Part shown: piece after piece, positions 6,676 to 13,958 of the stretch | Layout: each line of letters starts with the position of its first letter | Numbering within the stretch: position 1 is the stretch's first letter | Source: M0108 sp044228695 | Lineage (GTDB): Bacteria; Pseudomonadota; Gammaproteobacteria; Chromatiales; Chromatiaceae | Assembly (NCBI GenBank): GCA_044228695.1 | Contig: JBGAUK010000094.1 | Location: 1 to 13,969, forward strand | DNA length: 13,969 nt | Reading direction: 5' to 3' | Notes under the pieces: model-generated | What the model saw: the letters and a program-made list of their open reading frames with translations, nothing else | Told to the model about the DNA's origin: nothing | The model's database searches: none | Program-made: the position numbers and the translations under genes

Positions 6676-8013
6676 TCAGGGCAGGGGCGCCAGCACCAGT
6701 TCCCCACGCAGGGAATTGGGCAGGGCCTGGGTGATGCGGACCTCGGCGAACTGGCCGATGAGCTCCGCCGGTCCGGCGAAATTGACCACCCGGTTGTTCT
6801 CGGTGCGACCGGCCAGCTCGCGCGGGTCCTTTCGGGCGGGCCCCTCCACCAAGAGGCGTTCCAGGGTGCCGACCATGCGCCGGCTGATGGCCTGGGCCTG
6901 GTTCGCCAGCCGCGCCTGCAGGCGCATCAGGCGCTCCTGCTTGACCGGGTGTGGGGTCTCGTCCGGGTAATTCGCTGCCGGGGTGCCCGGGCGGCGGCTG
7001 TAGATAAAGCTGAAGCTGGCATCGAAGCCGATCTCCTCGATCAGCGCCAGGGTGGCGGCAAAGTCCGCGTCCGTTTCGCCGGGAAAGCCGACGATGAAAT
7101 CGGACGAAATGCTGATGTTGGGCCGCACCGCGCGCAGCCGGCGGATCTTGTCCTGGTATTGGGCCACCGTGTGACCGCGCTTCATGGCCGCCAGGATCGC
7201 ATCCGACCCGCTCTGCACCGGCAGGTGCAGGTGATCGACCAACTCCGGCACCTCGCCATAGACCTCGATCAGGGCGTCCGAGAACTCCACGGGATGGGAG
7301 GTCGTGTAGCGGATGCGGTCGATGCCCTCGATGGCTGCCAGATAGCGGATCAGCAGGGCCAGGTCCGCAACCTCGCCGTCATGCTGGAGACCACGATAGG
7401 CGTTGACATTCTGACCTAGCAGATTGACCTCCCGCACCCCCTGCCCCGCCAGGGCCGCGACCTCGGCGATGACATCATCGAAAGGCCGGCTGACCTCGGC
7501 GCCCCGCGTATAGGGGACCACGCAATAGGTGCAGAATTTGGAACAACCCTCCATGACCGAGACGAAGGCCGTGGGTCCCTCGGCGCGCGGCGCCGGCAGG
7601 CTGTCGAACTTCTCAATGGCCGGAAAGGACACGTCCACCCGGGGACCCTGCCCCGCCGCCAGCTCACGCAACATGCCGGGCAGGCGGTGCAGGGTTTGGG
7701 GTCCGAACACCAGATCGACGAAGGGCGCCCGCTCGCGCAGAGCCTCGCCCTCCTGGCTGGCGACACAGCCGCCGACACCGATCACCAGGTCCGGCCGCCG
7801 TTGCTTGAGGGGCCGCCAGCGCCCCAGGGCGGAAAAGACCTTCTCCTGGGCCTTCTCGCGGATGGAGCAGGTATTCAGCAGCAGGACATCCGCCTCCTCC
7901 GCGCAGGCCGCCAGCTCGAGGCCATGGGACTCCCTCAGCACGTCCGCCATGCGCGCGGAATCGTACTCGTTCATCTGGCAACCATTGGTCTGGATATAAA
8001 GCTTCTTCATCAT
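6676..8013 (-). CDS. miaB: tRNA-2-methylthio-N6-dimethylallyladenosine synthase MiaB
   Basis: This radical-SAM methylthiotransferase converts i6A37 to ms2i6A37 in tRNAs reading codons that start with U, using two [4Fe-4S] clusters. The 445-residue product begins MMKKLYIQTNGCQMNEYDS. The N-terminal UPF0004 cluster ligands are C12, C49 and C83. The radical-SAM motif CSKFCTYC supplies C157, C161 and C164. The C-terminal part (about 375-440) is the TRAM-type RNA-binding region (VEGPARKDPRELAGRTENN). The open frame extends upstream to ATG 8136, but that 41-residue extension is unlike MiaB, which starts with the KKLYIQTNGCQMN block, so 8013 (or 8010) is chosen although no good Shine-Dalgarno precedes it. 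First gene of the miaB-ybeZ-ybeY operon. Confidence 0.96.
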   Translation of the reverse strand: MMKKLYIQTNGCQMNEYDSARMADVLRESHGLELAACAEEADVLLLNTCSIREKAQEKVFSALGRWRPLKQRRPDLVIGVGGCVASQEGEALRERAPFVDLVFGPQTLHRLPGMLRELAAGQGPRVDVSFPAIEKFDSLPAPRAEGPTAFVSVMEGCSKFCTYCVVPYTRGAEVSRPFDDVIAEVAALAGQGVREVNLLGQNVNAYRGLQHDGEVADLALLIRYLAAIEGIDRIRYTTSHPVEFSDALIEVYGEVPELVDHLHLPVQSGSDAILAAMKRGHTVAQYQDKIRRLRAVRPNISISSDFIVGFPGETDADFAATLALIEEIGFDASFSFIYSRRPGTPAANYPDETPHPVKQERLMRLQARLANQAQAISRRMVGTLERLLVEGPARKDPRELAGRTENNRVVNFAGPAELIGQFAEVRITQALPNSLRGELVLAPLP

Positions 8014-8160
8014 GACCGGCAGAATAGGGGCAAAGGGAGGCAAAATCCAGCGAGCGGGCTCAAGCCGATGGCCTGCAGGTCTCGCTCCAGGCCAGCGCTC
8101 AAGTGACAGGAAACCCGTTTTTCCAGCGCCATTCACACTGAGGGATCTAGCGGCAGGGGC

Positions 8161-8250
8161 GGGTAGGGGCTGGCGGGGGTGTCGACAGCAGGGATGCTGT
8201 CGCCAAGCCTACAGGGATGTATTCACGGCGTCCCCCGCCAGACACTACCC
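8161..8250. repeat. 90-bp folded palindromic element (REP/MITE-like), three-way-junction potential
   Basis: The outer arms GGGTAGGGGCTGGCGGGGG (8161-8179) and its partner at 8232-8250 are complementary at 17 of 19 positions. Inside sit two hairpins with the same loop: CGACAGCA-GGGA-TGCTGTCG (8183-8202, perfect 8-bp stem) and TACA-GGGA-TGTA (8210-8221, 4-bp stem). The octamer CAGGGATG therefore occurs twice (8189-8196 and 8212-8219). The whole can fold as a three-way junction. Such compact nested palindromes are typical of dispersed intergenic repeats. It resembles repeats I recall from GC-rich proteobacterial genomes, but its copy number cannot be judged from one window. No transposase or direct duplication is seen. 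Confidence 0.65.
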
Positions 8251-8448
8251 GGTCCGGGAGACCGACAACTCAGCGGTGTTGGGCACAAATCATAGTCGAG
8301 GGATTGGGCCCCGCCAACTTCCAAGGAGCACCGGCCCGAGGGGGTGCCGACCTGCTCGGCTGGGGACTGCCCATCCTGTCATGGGGCTGAGGACTGCTGC
8401 TGAAAAGCCCCCAACGGGCACCGGGCAACGGCAGATCCCGATGACTGC

Positions 8449-8476
8449 TTGAATTTCTGGCCAGAACCCCTAACAT
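8449..8476 (+). promoter_or_regulatory. Candidate sigma-70 promoter for fmdB
   Basis: TTGAAT (8449-8454) and TAACAT (8471-8476) are 16 nt apart, with four of six consensus matches each. They lie about 40 nt before the fmdB ATG, giving a short leader that contains the GAGG Shine-Dalgarno. Prediction only. Confidence 0.4.
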
Positions 8477-8516
8477 CCGCGCGTCCCTAGCACTTGGCGA
8501 TGTACGAGGATTTAAC

Positions 8517-8834
8517 ATGCCATTCTACGAATACCGCTGCGAACACTGTGGCCACGCGATGGAAGCCCTGCAAAAGCTCAGTGATGCCCCCCTGGTCAAT
8601 TGTCCCGCCTGCGGCCAGCCGACCCTCAAGAAGCTTATCTCTGCCGCGGGCTTCCGCCTCAAGGGTGGCGGCTGGTACGAAACCGATTTCAAAAAGAGCG
8701 GCAAGAAGAATCTGCACGACTCGGGCGGCAAGGAGTCGAGCGGCGGCGCCGAGTCCAAGAGCTCGACGAGCAAGCCCGAAACCTCCTCCGACGCCAGTCC
8801 CAAGCCGGCGCCGGAGAAGAAGGCCGCAGACTGA
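8517..8834 (+). CDS. FmdB/CxxC zinc-ribbon family small protein
   Basis: A 105-residue protein of the FmdB-type zinc-ribbon family, named after a putative regulator of formamidase/amide genes; its real function is unknown. The N-terminal ribbon MPFYEYRCEHCG ... CPACG gives four zinc ligands: C8, C11, C29 and C32. The following block LKKLISAAGFRLKGGGWYETDFK (about 37-59) is typical of proteobacterial members. Residues 60-105 are a low-complexity Lys/Ser/Gly/Glu/Pro tail, predicted disordered. The start is supported by GAGG 8 nt upstream and by the conserved MP-YEY beginning. yqhA follows 131 nt downstream and could be co-transcribed. Confidence 0.9.
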   Translation: MPFYEYRCEHCGHAMEALQKLSDAPLVNCPACGQPTLKKLISAAGFRLKGGGWYETDFKKSGKKNLHDSGGKESSGGAESKSSTSKPETSSDASPKPAPEKKAAD

Positions 8835-8965
8835 TCCGCCTCAAGGCTACCGGCCGGGGCCTGCGCGTCGGCCTCGAAGGTCTCCGGGGCCCGCCTCCCG
8901 GTGCTTCCCCCTCAACTCCATCGAAAGCCCAGGTGGGCGTTCGCCCAAATCCAAGAGGTAAGCCC

Positions 8966-9463
8966 ATGTTTGAACGCTGGATCGAAAAATCCCTCTTCGC
9001 CAGCCGCTGGATCCTCGCCCCCATTTACCTGGGCCTGACCATTGCCATGCTGGCGGTCGGGGTCAAGTTTTTCCAGGAGGCCTTTCATGTGTTGTTCCAT
9101 GTCTGGACCATGGCGGAATCGGACATGGTGCTGGCGGTGCTAGCAATGATCGATATGGTGTTGGTCGCCAGCCTGGTGGTCATGGTCATGCTCTCGGGTT
9201 ACGAAAATTTCGTTTCCCAAATCGAATTGGCCGACGAGGGTAAAAAACTCGATTGGCTAGGCAAACTGGATGCCACCGCCCTCAAGCTGAAGGTAGCGGC
9301 CTCCATCGTGGCCATCTCCTCCATCCATTTGCTGCAAATTTTCATGAATGCCCAGCAGATCCCGAACGATAAGATCCTCTGGTATGTCGTGCTCCATCTG
9401 ACATTTGTCGTCTCGTCCGTACTGATGGCGGTGATGGACAGGATTGGTCATCGCAATCACTAA
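8966..9463 (+). CDS. yqhA: UPF0114 family inner-membrane protein YqhA
   Basis: A 165-residue integral membrane protein of the UPF0114 (TIGR00645/YqhA) family, physiological role unsettled. Four hydrophobic segments are visible at about 14-38, 55-79, 108-128 and 137-156. Highly conserved blocks are ASRWILAPIY (11-20), FFQEAFHVL, MAESDMVL, SGYENFVSQ and KVAASIVAISSIHLLQ, and the C-terminus DRIGHRNH resembles the E. coli protein ending. ATG 8966 is preferred over the in-frame extension to 8600, which overlaps fmdB: an AGAGG sits about 8 nt before it and the family begins at this point. It converges with the metallophosphoesterase, 30 nt between stops, with only a weak GCGG/CCGC hairpin between. 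Confidence 0.95.
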   Translation: MFERWIEKSLFASRWILAPIYLGLTIAMLAVGVKFFQEAFHVLFHVWTMAESDMVLAVLAMIDMVLVASLVVMVMLSGYENFVSQIELADEGKKLDWLGKLDATALKLKVAASIVAISSIHLLQIFMNAQQIPNDKILWYVVLHLTFVVSSVLMAVMDRIGHRNH

Positions 9464-9493
9464 TGAGGCGGGGGGGCCGCTAGACCTGGTTCC

Positions 9494-10465
9494 TCACCCC
9501 TCGCCGCCCTCCAGCCGGTGCACCGTGATCTCTGGCCGGCAGTTGAAGCGCACGGGGACCACGCAGGAGCCCGCGCCGGGGGAGGTGTAGCCTTGCATCT
9601 CGCCCCAGCGCCAGGGGCCTCGGCCCAGGTGGCGGGGACAACGGGCGTTGTAGGTCAGGGGAATACCCCCGGGCAGACAGATCTGGCCCCCGTGGGTGTG
9701 TCCGCAGAGCATCAGCTTGAAGCCGGCATGGGCGGCGTGGCGGTAGATCTCCGGTGAATGGCTGAGCAGGATGGCCACGGCTCCGGGGGGTATGCCGTCG
9801 GCGGCCTTTTCAAGGTTGTCCGCCTGGTAGTAGTGAGGGTCGTCGATGCCCGCCAGGTAGAGGCAGGCCCCCTCCCGCTCCAGGGCTAGGGATTCATTGA
9901 GGAGGACCCGCACCTCCAGGGCCTCCAGGCCTGGCACCATCTCGATGAAGTCGTGGTTACCCAGGACCCCATAGACCGGGCCCGTCAGGTGCGGCCGGAG
10001 GCGCGCCATGGCGGCGATTGCGGGCTGGCAGTCGCCGTGAGTGCGGGCACGGAAATCCCCGGTGATGACGCAGAGGTCGTGTTCGGTTGCCGCCACGCGC
10101 TTGATCAAGGCCGCCTGGATCTCCGAGTCCATGTCGAGATGGATATCGCTCAGATGGAGCAGGCGCAGGCCCTGAAAGGCCGGGGGCAGGGCCGGAATCC
10201 TCACCCGATTACTACGGACCTGGATGTCTGCCGCGTTGCGTCGGCCCCGCCCGTAGAGGCCCGTCAGTTGCAGGGCCAGGCGCATCAGACTGTGGATCGA
10301 GTACCAGTTCTCGATGTGGAAGAAGTTACGCCCCCGGCCGAAGATCTGGTCCACGTGATCACGCTGGATACCCTGGCGCAGCCAGAGGTGCAGGCGGCCC
10401 ACCCGTTCATCGAGCTGGTTTTGGGTCTCCGGGGAGGGTTCGGGGTAGCGTGGTTGCGAAGTCAT
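9494..10465 (-). CDS. Calcineurin-like metallophosphoesterase (YkuE/LpxG-like)
   Basis: A 323-residue binuclear-metal phosphoesterase. The metal and catalytic motifs are complete and in order: DIH (D107, H109), GD (D137), GNHD (N170-D172), LSHSP (H236) and GHTHGGQ (H256, H258). The spacing and the GHTHGGQ-to-NCRPEITV ending match the YkuE-type branch, some members of which hydrolyse UDP-2,3-diacylglucosamine in lipid A synthesis. No signal peptide or clear N-terminal membrane anchor is present; instead a roughly 95-residue N-terminal region contains an amphipathic stretch (FFHIENWYSIHSLMRLALQL). The substrate is therefore open. The ATG at 10465 has AGGA about 11 nt upstream. The gene stands alone, divergent from ffs. 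Confidence 0.9.
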   Translation of the reverse strand: MTSQPRYPEPSPETQNQLDERVGRLHLWLRQGIQRDHVDQIFGRGRNFFHIENWYSIHSLMRLALQLTGLYGRGRRNAADIQVRSNRVRIPALPPAFQGLRLLHLSDIHLDMDSEIQAALIKRVAATEHDLCVITGDFRARTHGDCQPAIAAMARLRPHLTGPVYGVLGNHDFIEMVPGLEALEVRVLLNESLALEREGACLYLAGIDDPHYYQADNLEKAADGIPPGAVAILLSHSPEIYRHAAHAGFKLMLCGHTHGGQICLPGGIPLTYNARCPRHLGRGPWRWGEMQGYTSPGAGSCVVPVRFNCRPEITVHRLEGGEG

Positions 10466-10698
10466 GGCGGTTAAGGTCCTGGGCGGGTCTCGAGGTTACT
10501 CTGGCATGCGGGGCGACGGGATCGCGAAGGGCCGCCCAGCCGCACCTTAAGTCTAGATGAGGATCAGGCGGGTCATGGGCAGGGTTTGTCCGGGATCGGC
10601 CACAGACCGGAGGCGGGGCGGCCGATTGTCGCTTGTCTTCCTCCTCGGGCTTTGTTAGTTTGTCGGTCCGCTCTGGCACGGGCCCGGGCGGATTCGAT
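10466..10698. other. Divergent control region between metallophosphoesterase and ffs
   Basis: No gene is seen. The best ffs promoter candidate is TTGTCT, 17 nt, TAGTTT ending near 10657, followed by a GC-rich stretch as is common for stable RNA genes; the -10 is poor (three of six). The true promoter may lie elsewhere in this interval. Confidence 0.3.
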
Positions 10699-10811
10699 GG
10701 CGGACCCGTCGGTCCCCTCGCAACGCGAAACCGTGAACCCGGTCAGGCCTGGAAGGGAGCAGCCGCAGCGGTGGATGTGTGTGCCGGGGTGTGGCTGGCG
10801 GGGCCCGCCGC
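10699..10811 (+). ncRNA. ffs: 4.5S RNA, the small bacterial signal recognition particle RNA
   Basis: The RNA partner of Ffh in the SRP, which targets nascent inner-membrane and secreted proteins. Roughly 113 nt fold as one long hairpin. The 5' end (10699 on, GGCGG-CCC-GUCGG) pairs with the 3' end (GGCGGGGCCCGCC, 10797-10809) with an A-C mismatch and one bulge. The apical domain carries the invariant core: GGUCAGG (10741-10747), a GGAA tetraloop (10751-10754) and GAGCAGCC (10757-10764), which bind the Ffh M domain. The block GUGUGCCGGG matches the E. coli 4.5S 3' half almost exactly. The ends are set by alignment from memory and may be off by a few bases. It sits 137 nt upstream of dnaX, the synteny seen in many bacteria. 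Confidence 0.95.
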
Positions 10812-10946
10812 CCTCCACCGATCCCCCTGGTCCGCCTTGCCCTTTACCTTACCGGGCCCGCGGCCCCTTCGCGCGTGATCCGTTGCCCGCCATGGGGTAA
10901 ACTCCCGCATCCTCCATCGCCAACCCCAAGCATTCATTCATCGCGC

Positions 10947-12887
10947 ATGTCCTATCAGGTTCTGGCTCGCAAGTGGCGCCCCCGGTCCTTCGCGGACATG
11001 GTCGGACAGGCCCATGTGGTGAGGGCGCTCGGCAATGCCCTGGATCAGGACCGCTTGCATCATGCCTATCTCTTCACCGGCACCCGGGGCGTCGGCAAGA
11101 CCACCCTGGCGCGCATCCTGGCCAAGGCCCTGAACTGCGAGGCGGGTGTCAGTTCCACGCCCTGCTGTCAGTGTCCCTCCTGCCGCGAGATCGATGAGGG
11201 GCGTTTCGTTGACCTGCTGGAGGTGGACGCCGCCTCCCGCACCCGGGTCGATCAGACCCGCGAACTGCTGGACAATGTCCCCTTCGCCCCGGTCAAGGGT
11301 CGCTTCAAGGTGTACCTCATCGACGAGGTCCACATGTTTTCCACCAGCAGCTTCAACGCCCTGCTGAAGACGCTGGAGGAGCCCCCGCCCCACGTCAAAT
11401 TCCTTCTCGCCACCACGGACCCGCAAAAGGTCCCGGTGACCGTCTTGTCGCGCTGCCTGCAGTTCAACCTCAAGCGCCTGGTGCCGGAGGAGATCGGCGC
11501 CCAGCTCGCCCACATCCTGACCGTCGAGGGCCTGCCCTACGAGGATCAGGCCCTGGCCCTGCTGGCGCGGGCGGCGGATGGCAGTATGCGCGACGGTCTG
11601 AGTCTGCTGGATCAGGCCATTGCCTTCGGCGGGGGCCGGGTAGGGGCCGATGACATCCGCGCCATGCTTGGCACCGTCGGGCGCGACATGAGCCTGAATC
11701 TGCTCTCCGCCCTGGCCAGCCGGGATGGCGCCCGCCTGCTTGCGGAGGTGGGGCGCATCCATGAACTGACCCCGGATTTTGGCGGCCTCCTGCAGGAACT
11801 GCTGGGCTTTTTGCACCGCATCGCCCTCTTTCAGCAGGTCCCGGCGACCCTGCCCGCCGATGACCCGGAGCGGGAGACCCTGGAGGCCCTGGCGCGGGTC
11901 CTGGCCCCGGAGGACCTCCAGCTTTTTTACCAGATTGCCCTCCTGGGGCAGGCGGATATGCCCCTGGCCCCGGACCCGCGCACCGGCATGGAGATGGTGT
12001 TGCTGCGGATGCTCGCCTTCCGGCCGGGGGACCAGGAGAGCCGGGCCGGCCGGGTGGCGGGCGGGGACGAGGCGCTTCCGGCCGCCCCGCGACCGACCGC
12101 ACCGGCCGCCTCGCCGCCACTGCGACCGGCGGTGCCGCCAGGCGCGGCGGCCTCGCGACCGGCGGGGGAGAGGCCCCTGGATGGGAGCTCCGGCGTTCCG
12201 CCCGTTACGGCCGCCCCCAGCGCCGCGGCGGCGCGGGCTGCCCCGCCTGCCCCGGGTCGCGAGTCTCCGGCCAGCGCCGCCCTGGCCGCGGCCCGCTTGG
12301 CGACCGCCGTGGACAAGCCCGGCTCGGGCCGGCCAAGACCCTCGGCCCCGGCCCCCAGCTCAGCAATGCCCACCGCAGCCGTGGCGGGGGCCGCTACTCA
12401 AGTCCCACGGCCTCTAGTGGACCCGGCCGCCCCGCCCGCGCCCGCCGCGACCCCAGGCCAGGCCCCCGCCACCGCCTTCCCCGCCGGCGCCGCTCCCCGT
12501 CTTGAGGACAAGGAGCACTGGCACGCCCTGGTAGCGGCGATCGATCTGGGCGGTCTGGCGAGCGAACTGGCCCGTAATTGCGAACTGCTGGACTGGGACG
12601 GCCAGCGCTTGCGGCTCATCCTGGATCAGGCCTCGGAGCGGCTGCGGGTGGAAACCACCGAACAGCGCCTGCGTTCGGCCTTGGAGGTGGTCTTGGGAGA
12701 GGGGTTGCGTTTGGAGATCCAAGTCGCGCGGCCTGAGAGTGAGACGCCTTCCCAGAGGCGTGCCCGCGCGCGGCGGGAGCGCCAGCGGGCGGCGGAGGAG
12801 GCCATGGTTCATGACCCCGTCGCGGTGGCCCTGCGCGACACCCTGGGCGCCCGACTGATACCTGGCACGGTCCAACCTCCAAGCTAG
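10947..12887 (+). CDS. dnaX: DNA polymerase III subunit tau (and possibly gamma)
   Basis: The clamp-loader ATPase that loads the beta sliding clamp and, as tau, links polymerase cores to DnaB helicase. The 646-residue product starts MSYQVLARKWRP at the family-conserved position; the frame continues upstream into the SRP RNA but that part is not coding. Visible features: Walker A GTRGVGKT (45-52), zinc module C64/C73/C76/C79, Walker B LIDEV (124-128), sensor-1 SRC (168-170) and the sensor-2 region GSMRDGLSLLDQA. An Ala/Pro-rich linker spans about 360-519, and the tau-specific domain V runs from 520 to the end (EHWHALV...). No A-AAA-AAG slippery motif with an early -1 stop is present, so E. coli-style gamma production is not evident. 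No clear Shine-Dalgarno precedes the start. Confidence 0.97.
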   Translation: MSYQVLARKWRPRSFADMVGQAHVVRALGNALDQDRLHHAYLFTGTRGVGKTTLARILAKALNCEAGVSSTPCCQCPSCREIDEGRFVDLLEVDAASRTRVDQTRELLDNVPFAPVKGRFKVYLIDEVHMFSTSSFNALLKTLEEPPPHVKFLLATTDPQKVPVTVLSRCLQFNLKRLVPEEIGAQLAHILTVEGLPYEDQALALLARAADGSMRDGLSLLDQAIAFGGGRVGADDIRAMLGTVGRDMSLNLLSALASRDGARLLAEVGRIHELTPDFGGLLQELLGFLHRIALFQQVPATLPADDPERETLEALARVLAPEDLQLFYQIALLGQADMPLAPDPRTGMEMVLLRMLAFRPGDQESRAGRVAGGDEALPAAPRPTAPAASPPLRPAVPPGAAASRPAGERPLDGSSGVPPVTAAPSAAAARAAPPAPGRESPASAALAAARLATAVDKPGSGRPRPSAPAPSSAMPTAAVAGAATQVPRPLVDPAAPPAPAATPGQAPATAFPAGAAPRLEDKEHWHALVAAIDLGGLASELARNCELLDWDGQRLRLILDQASERLRVETTEQRLRSALEVVLGEGLRLEIQVARPESETPSQRRARARRERQRAAEEAMVHDPVAVALRDTLGARLIPGTVQPPS

Positions 12888-12964
12888 GCCGGCAGGACGG
12901 CCAAAGCCTCGGTCGGGCGCGGGAAACGACACGAAATTTTCGGATAAACAGAGGTGAATCAAGC

Positions 12965-13297
12965 GTGAAAGGCGGATTAGGCAATATCCTCAAGCAGGCC
13001 CAGAAAATGCAGGAAGACCTGCAAAAGACCCAGGAACGGCTGGGGCGGGAGGAGGTCACCGGCGAGTCCGGCGGCGGCATGGTCAAGGTCACCATGAATG
13101 GTCGGCACGAGGTCAAGCGCGTCGAGATCGATCCCTCCCTCCTGACCGACGACAAGGAGATGCTGGAGGATCTCGTCGCGGCTGCCGTCAACGGCGCGGT
13201 GCAGAAGGTGGGGGAAATGACCCAGGAGGGGATGGCGAGTCTGACCAGCGGTCTGGGCAATATCCCCCTGCCGCCAGGTTTTAAGATGCCCTTCTGA
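12965..13297 (+). CDS. ybaB: YbaB/EbfC family nucleoid-associated DNA-binding protein
   Basis: A small dimeric DNA-binding protein of the YbaB/EbfC family, encoded between dnaX and recR across bacteria. The 110-residue product has the N-terminal long helix GGLGNILKQAQKMQEDLQKTQERL, the conserved GGGMVKVTMNGRHEVKRVEIDPSLL core (about 36-60) and the DDKEMLEDLVAAAVN helix. The start is GTG at 12965, supported by AGAGGTGA ending 7 nt upstream. It lies 77 nt after dnaX and 34 nt before recR, so is probably co-transcribed. Confidence 0.95.
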   Translation: MKGGLGNILKQAQKMQEDLQKTQERLGREEVTGESGGGMVKVTMNGRHEVKRVEIDPSLLTDDKEMLEDLVAAAVNGAVQKVGEMTQEGMASLTSGLGNIPLPPGFKMPF

Positions 13298-13331
13298 CCC
13301 GCCCCGGGACTTAGGCTGACCACCCGCGACC

Positions 13332-13928
13332 ATGTCTGACCGTTCGCTACTTAATCAGCTCGTGGATGCCTTGCGGTGCCTGCCCGGCGTGGGCCCCAAG
13401 TCCGCCCAGCGCATGGCCTTCCATCTGCTGGAGCGGGACCGGGACGGTGGCCGCCACCTGGCCAGGGTCATGGCCGAGGCCATGGAGCGGGTGCTGCGCT
13501 GCAACCGGTGCCGGACCCTGAGCGAGCAGCCCCTCTGCGGCCTCTGCGCCAATCCGAATCGGGATCCGGGCCTCCTGTGCGTCATTGAGCATCCCTCGGC
13601 CATGGTGGCCATCGAGCAGGCGACGGGCTACCGAGGGCTCTATTTCGTGCTCGGGGGGCGCCTCTCGCCTCTGGATGGCATCGGGCCGGGGGAGCTGGGG
13701 CTGGACGCCCTGGAGGCGCGCCTCGCCGAGGGTCGGATCCAGGAATTGATTCTGGCCGTCAGCCCCACCGTCGAGGGCAGCGCCACCGCGCAATATATCG
13801 CGGGTATGGCGGCGGATCACCAGGTGCGCACCACCCGCATCGCCCATGGCGTCCCCCTGGGAGGCGAACTGGAATACGTGGATGGCGGCACCCTGGCTCA
13901 TGCCTTCGCTGGGCGCCAGGGGGTTTGA
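13332..13928 (+). CDS. recR: Recombination mediator protein RecR
   Basis: Works with RecF and RecO to load RecA on SSB-coated gapped DNA during post-replicative repair. The 198 residues are full length. A helix-hairpin-helix lies at about 12-33 (LRCLPGVGPKSAQRMAFHLL), a four-cysteine zinc finger at C57, C60, C69 and C72, and a Toprim domain at about 80-175 (LLCVIEHP with E86, LGGRLSPLDGIGP, LAVSPTVEGSATA). The Walker-B-like C-terminal VPLGGELEYVDGGTL segment follows. Last gene of the dnaX-ybaB-recR unit; a probable terminator overlaps its stop codon. No strong Shine-Dalgarno is seen, suggesting translation coupled to ybaB. Confidence 0.97.
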   Translation: MSDRSLLNQLVDALRCLPGVGPKSAQRMAFHLLERDRDGGRHLARVMAEAMERVLRCNRCRTLSEQPLCGLCANPNRDPGLLCVIEHPSAMVAIEQATGYRGLYFVLGGRLSPLDGIGPGELGLDALEARLAEGRIQELILAVSPTVEGSATAQYIAGMAADHQVRTTRIAHGVPLGGELEYVDGGTLAHAFAGRQGV

Positions 13929-13944
13929 GGCCCAGGCCTTTTTT
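13908..13944 (+). terminator. Probable intrinsic terminator after recR
   Basis: CTGGGC (13909-13914) pairs perfectly with GCCCAG (13930-13935), extendable by one pair across a bulge, and is followed within three bases by six Ts (13939-13944). The recR stop (13926-13928) is in the 15-nt loop. The long loop and the short distance to the next gene make it moderate evidence only. Confidence 0.45.
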
Positions 13945-13958
13945 GTTCGGGAGACGAG

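Larger units (their letters stand above)
8014..8516. other. Gene-free gap between divergent miaB and fmdB
   Basis: No frame here gives a protein I recognise. The longest plus-strand frame (8012-8452) runs straight through the folded repeat and is Arg/Gly/Pro-rich, and the minus-strand frame 8270-8518 has no domain. The gap holds the 90-bp folded element (8161-8250), a small hairpin just after it (CGGTC-CGGGA-GACCG, within 8249-8264) and a plausible promoter at 8449-8476. The rest shows nothing I can name. Confidence 0.6.

Noticed and set aside
5727..7419. Long plus-strand frames opposite phoH and miaB.
   Set aside because: Antisense to two unmistakable genes; composition is low complexity and motif-free.
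8161..8250. The folded element as an integron attC site or a tRNA-like gene.
   Set aside because: There is no GTTRRRY core or paired R/L boxes, no integrase or cassette nearby, and no T-loop or CCA-acceptor pattern; the three-stem fold alone is not enough.
8012..8452. A 146-codon plus-strand frame in the miaB-fmdB gap as a possible small gene.
   Set aside because: It starts inside the miaB start region and reads through the 90-bp palindromic element. It is Arg/Gly/Pro-rich, has no ribosome site and resembles nothing known.
11921..11934. Six Ts in dnaX as a programmed -1 frameshift site.
   Set aside because: In the reading frame the codons are CTT TTT TAC, which do not form an X-XXY-YYZ heptamer. 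The -1 frame stays open for about 190 codons, and the position (residue about 328) falls within the clamp-loader core.
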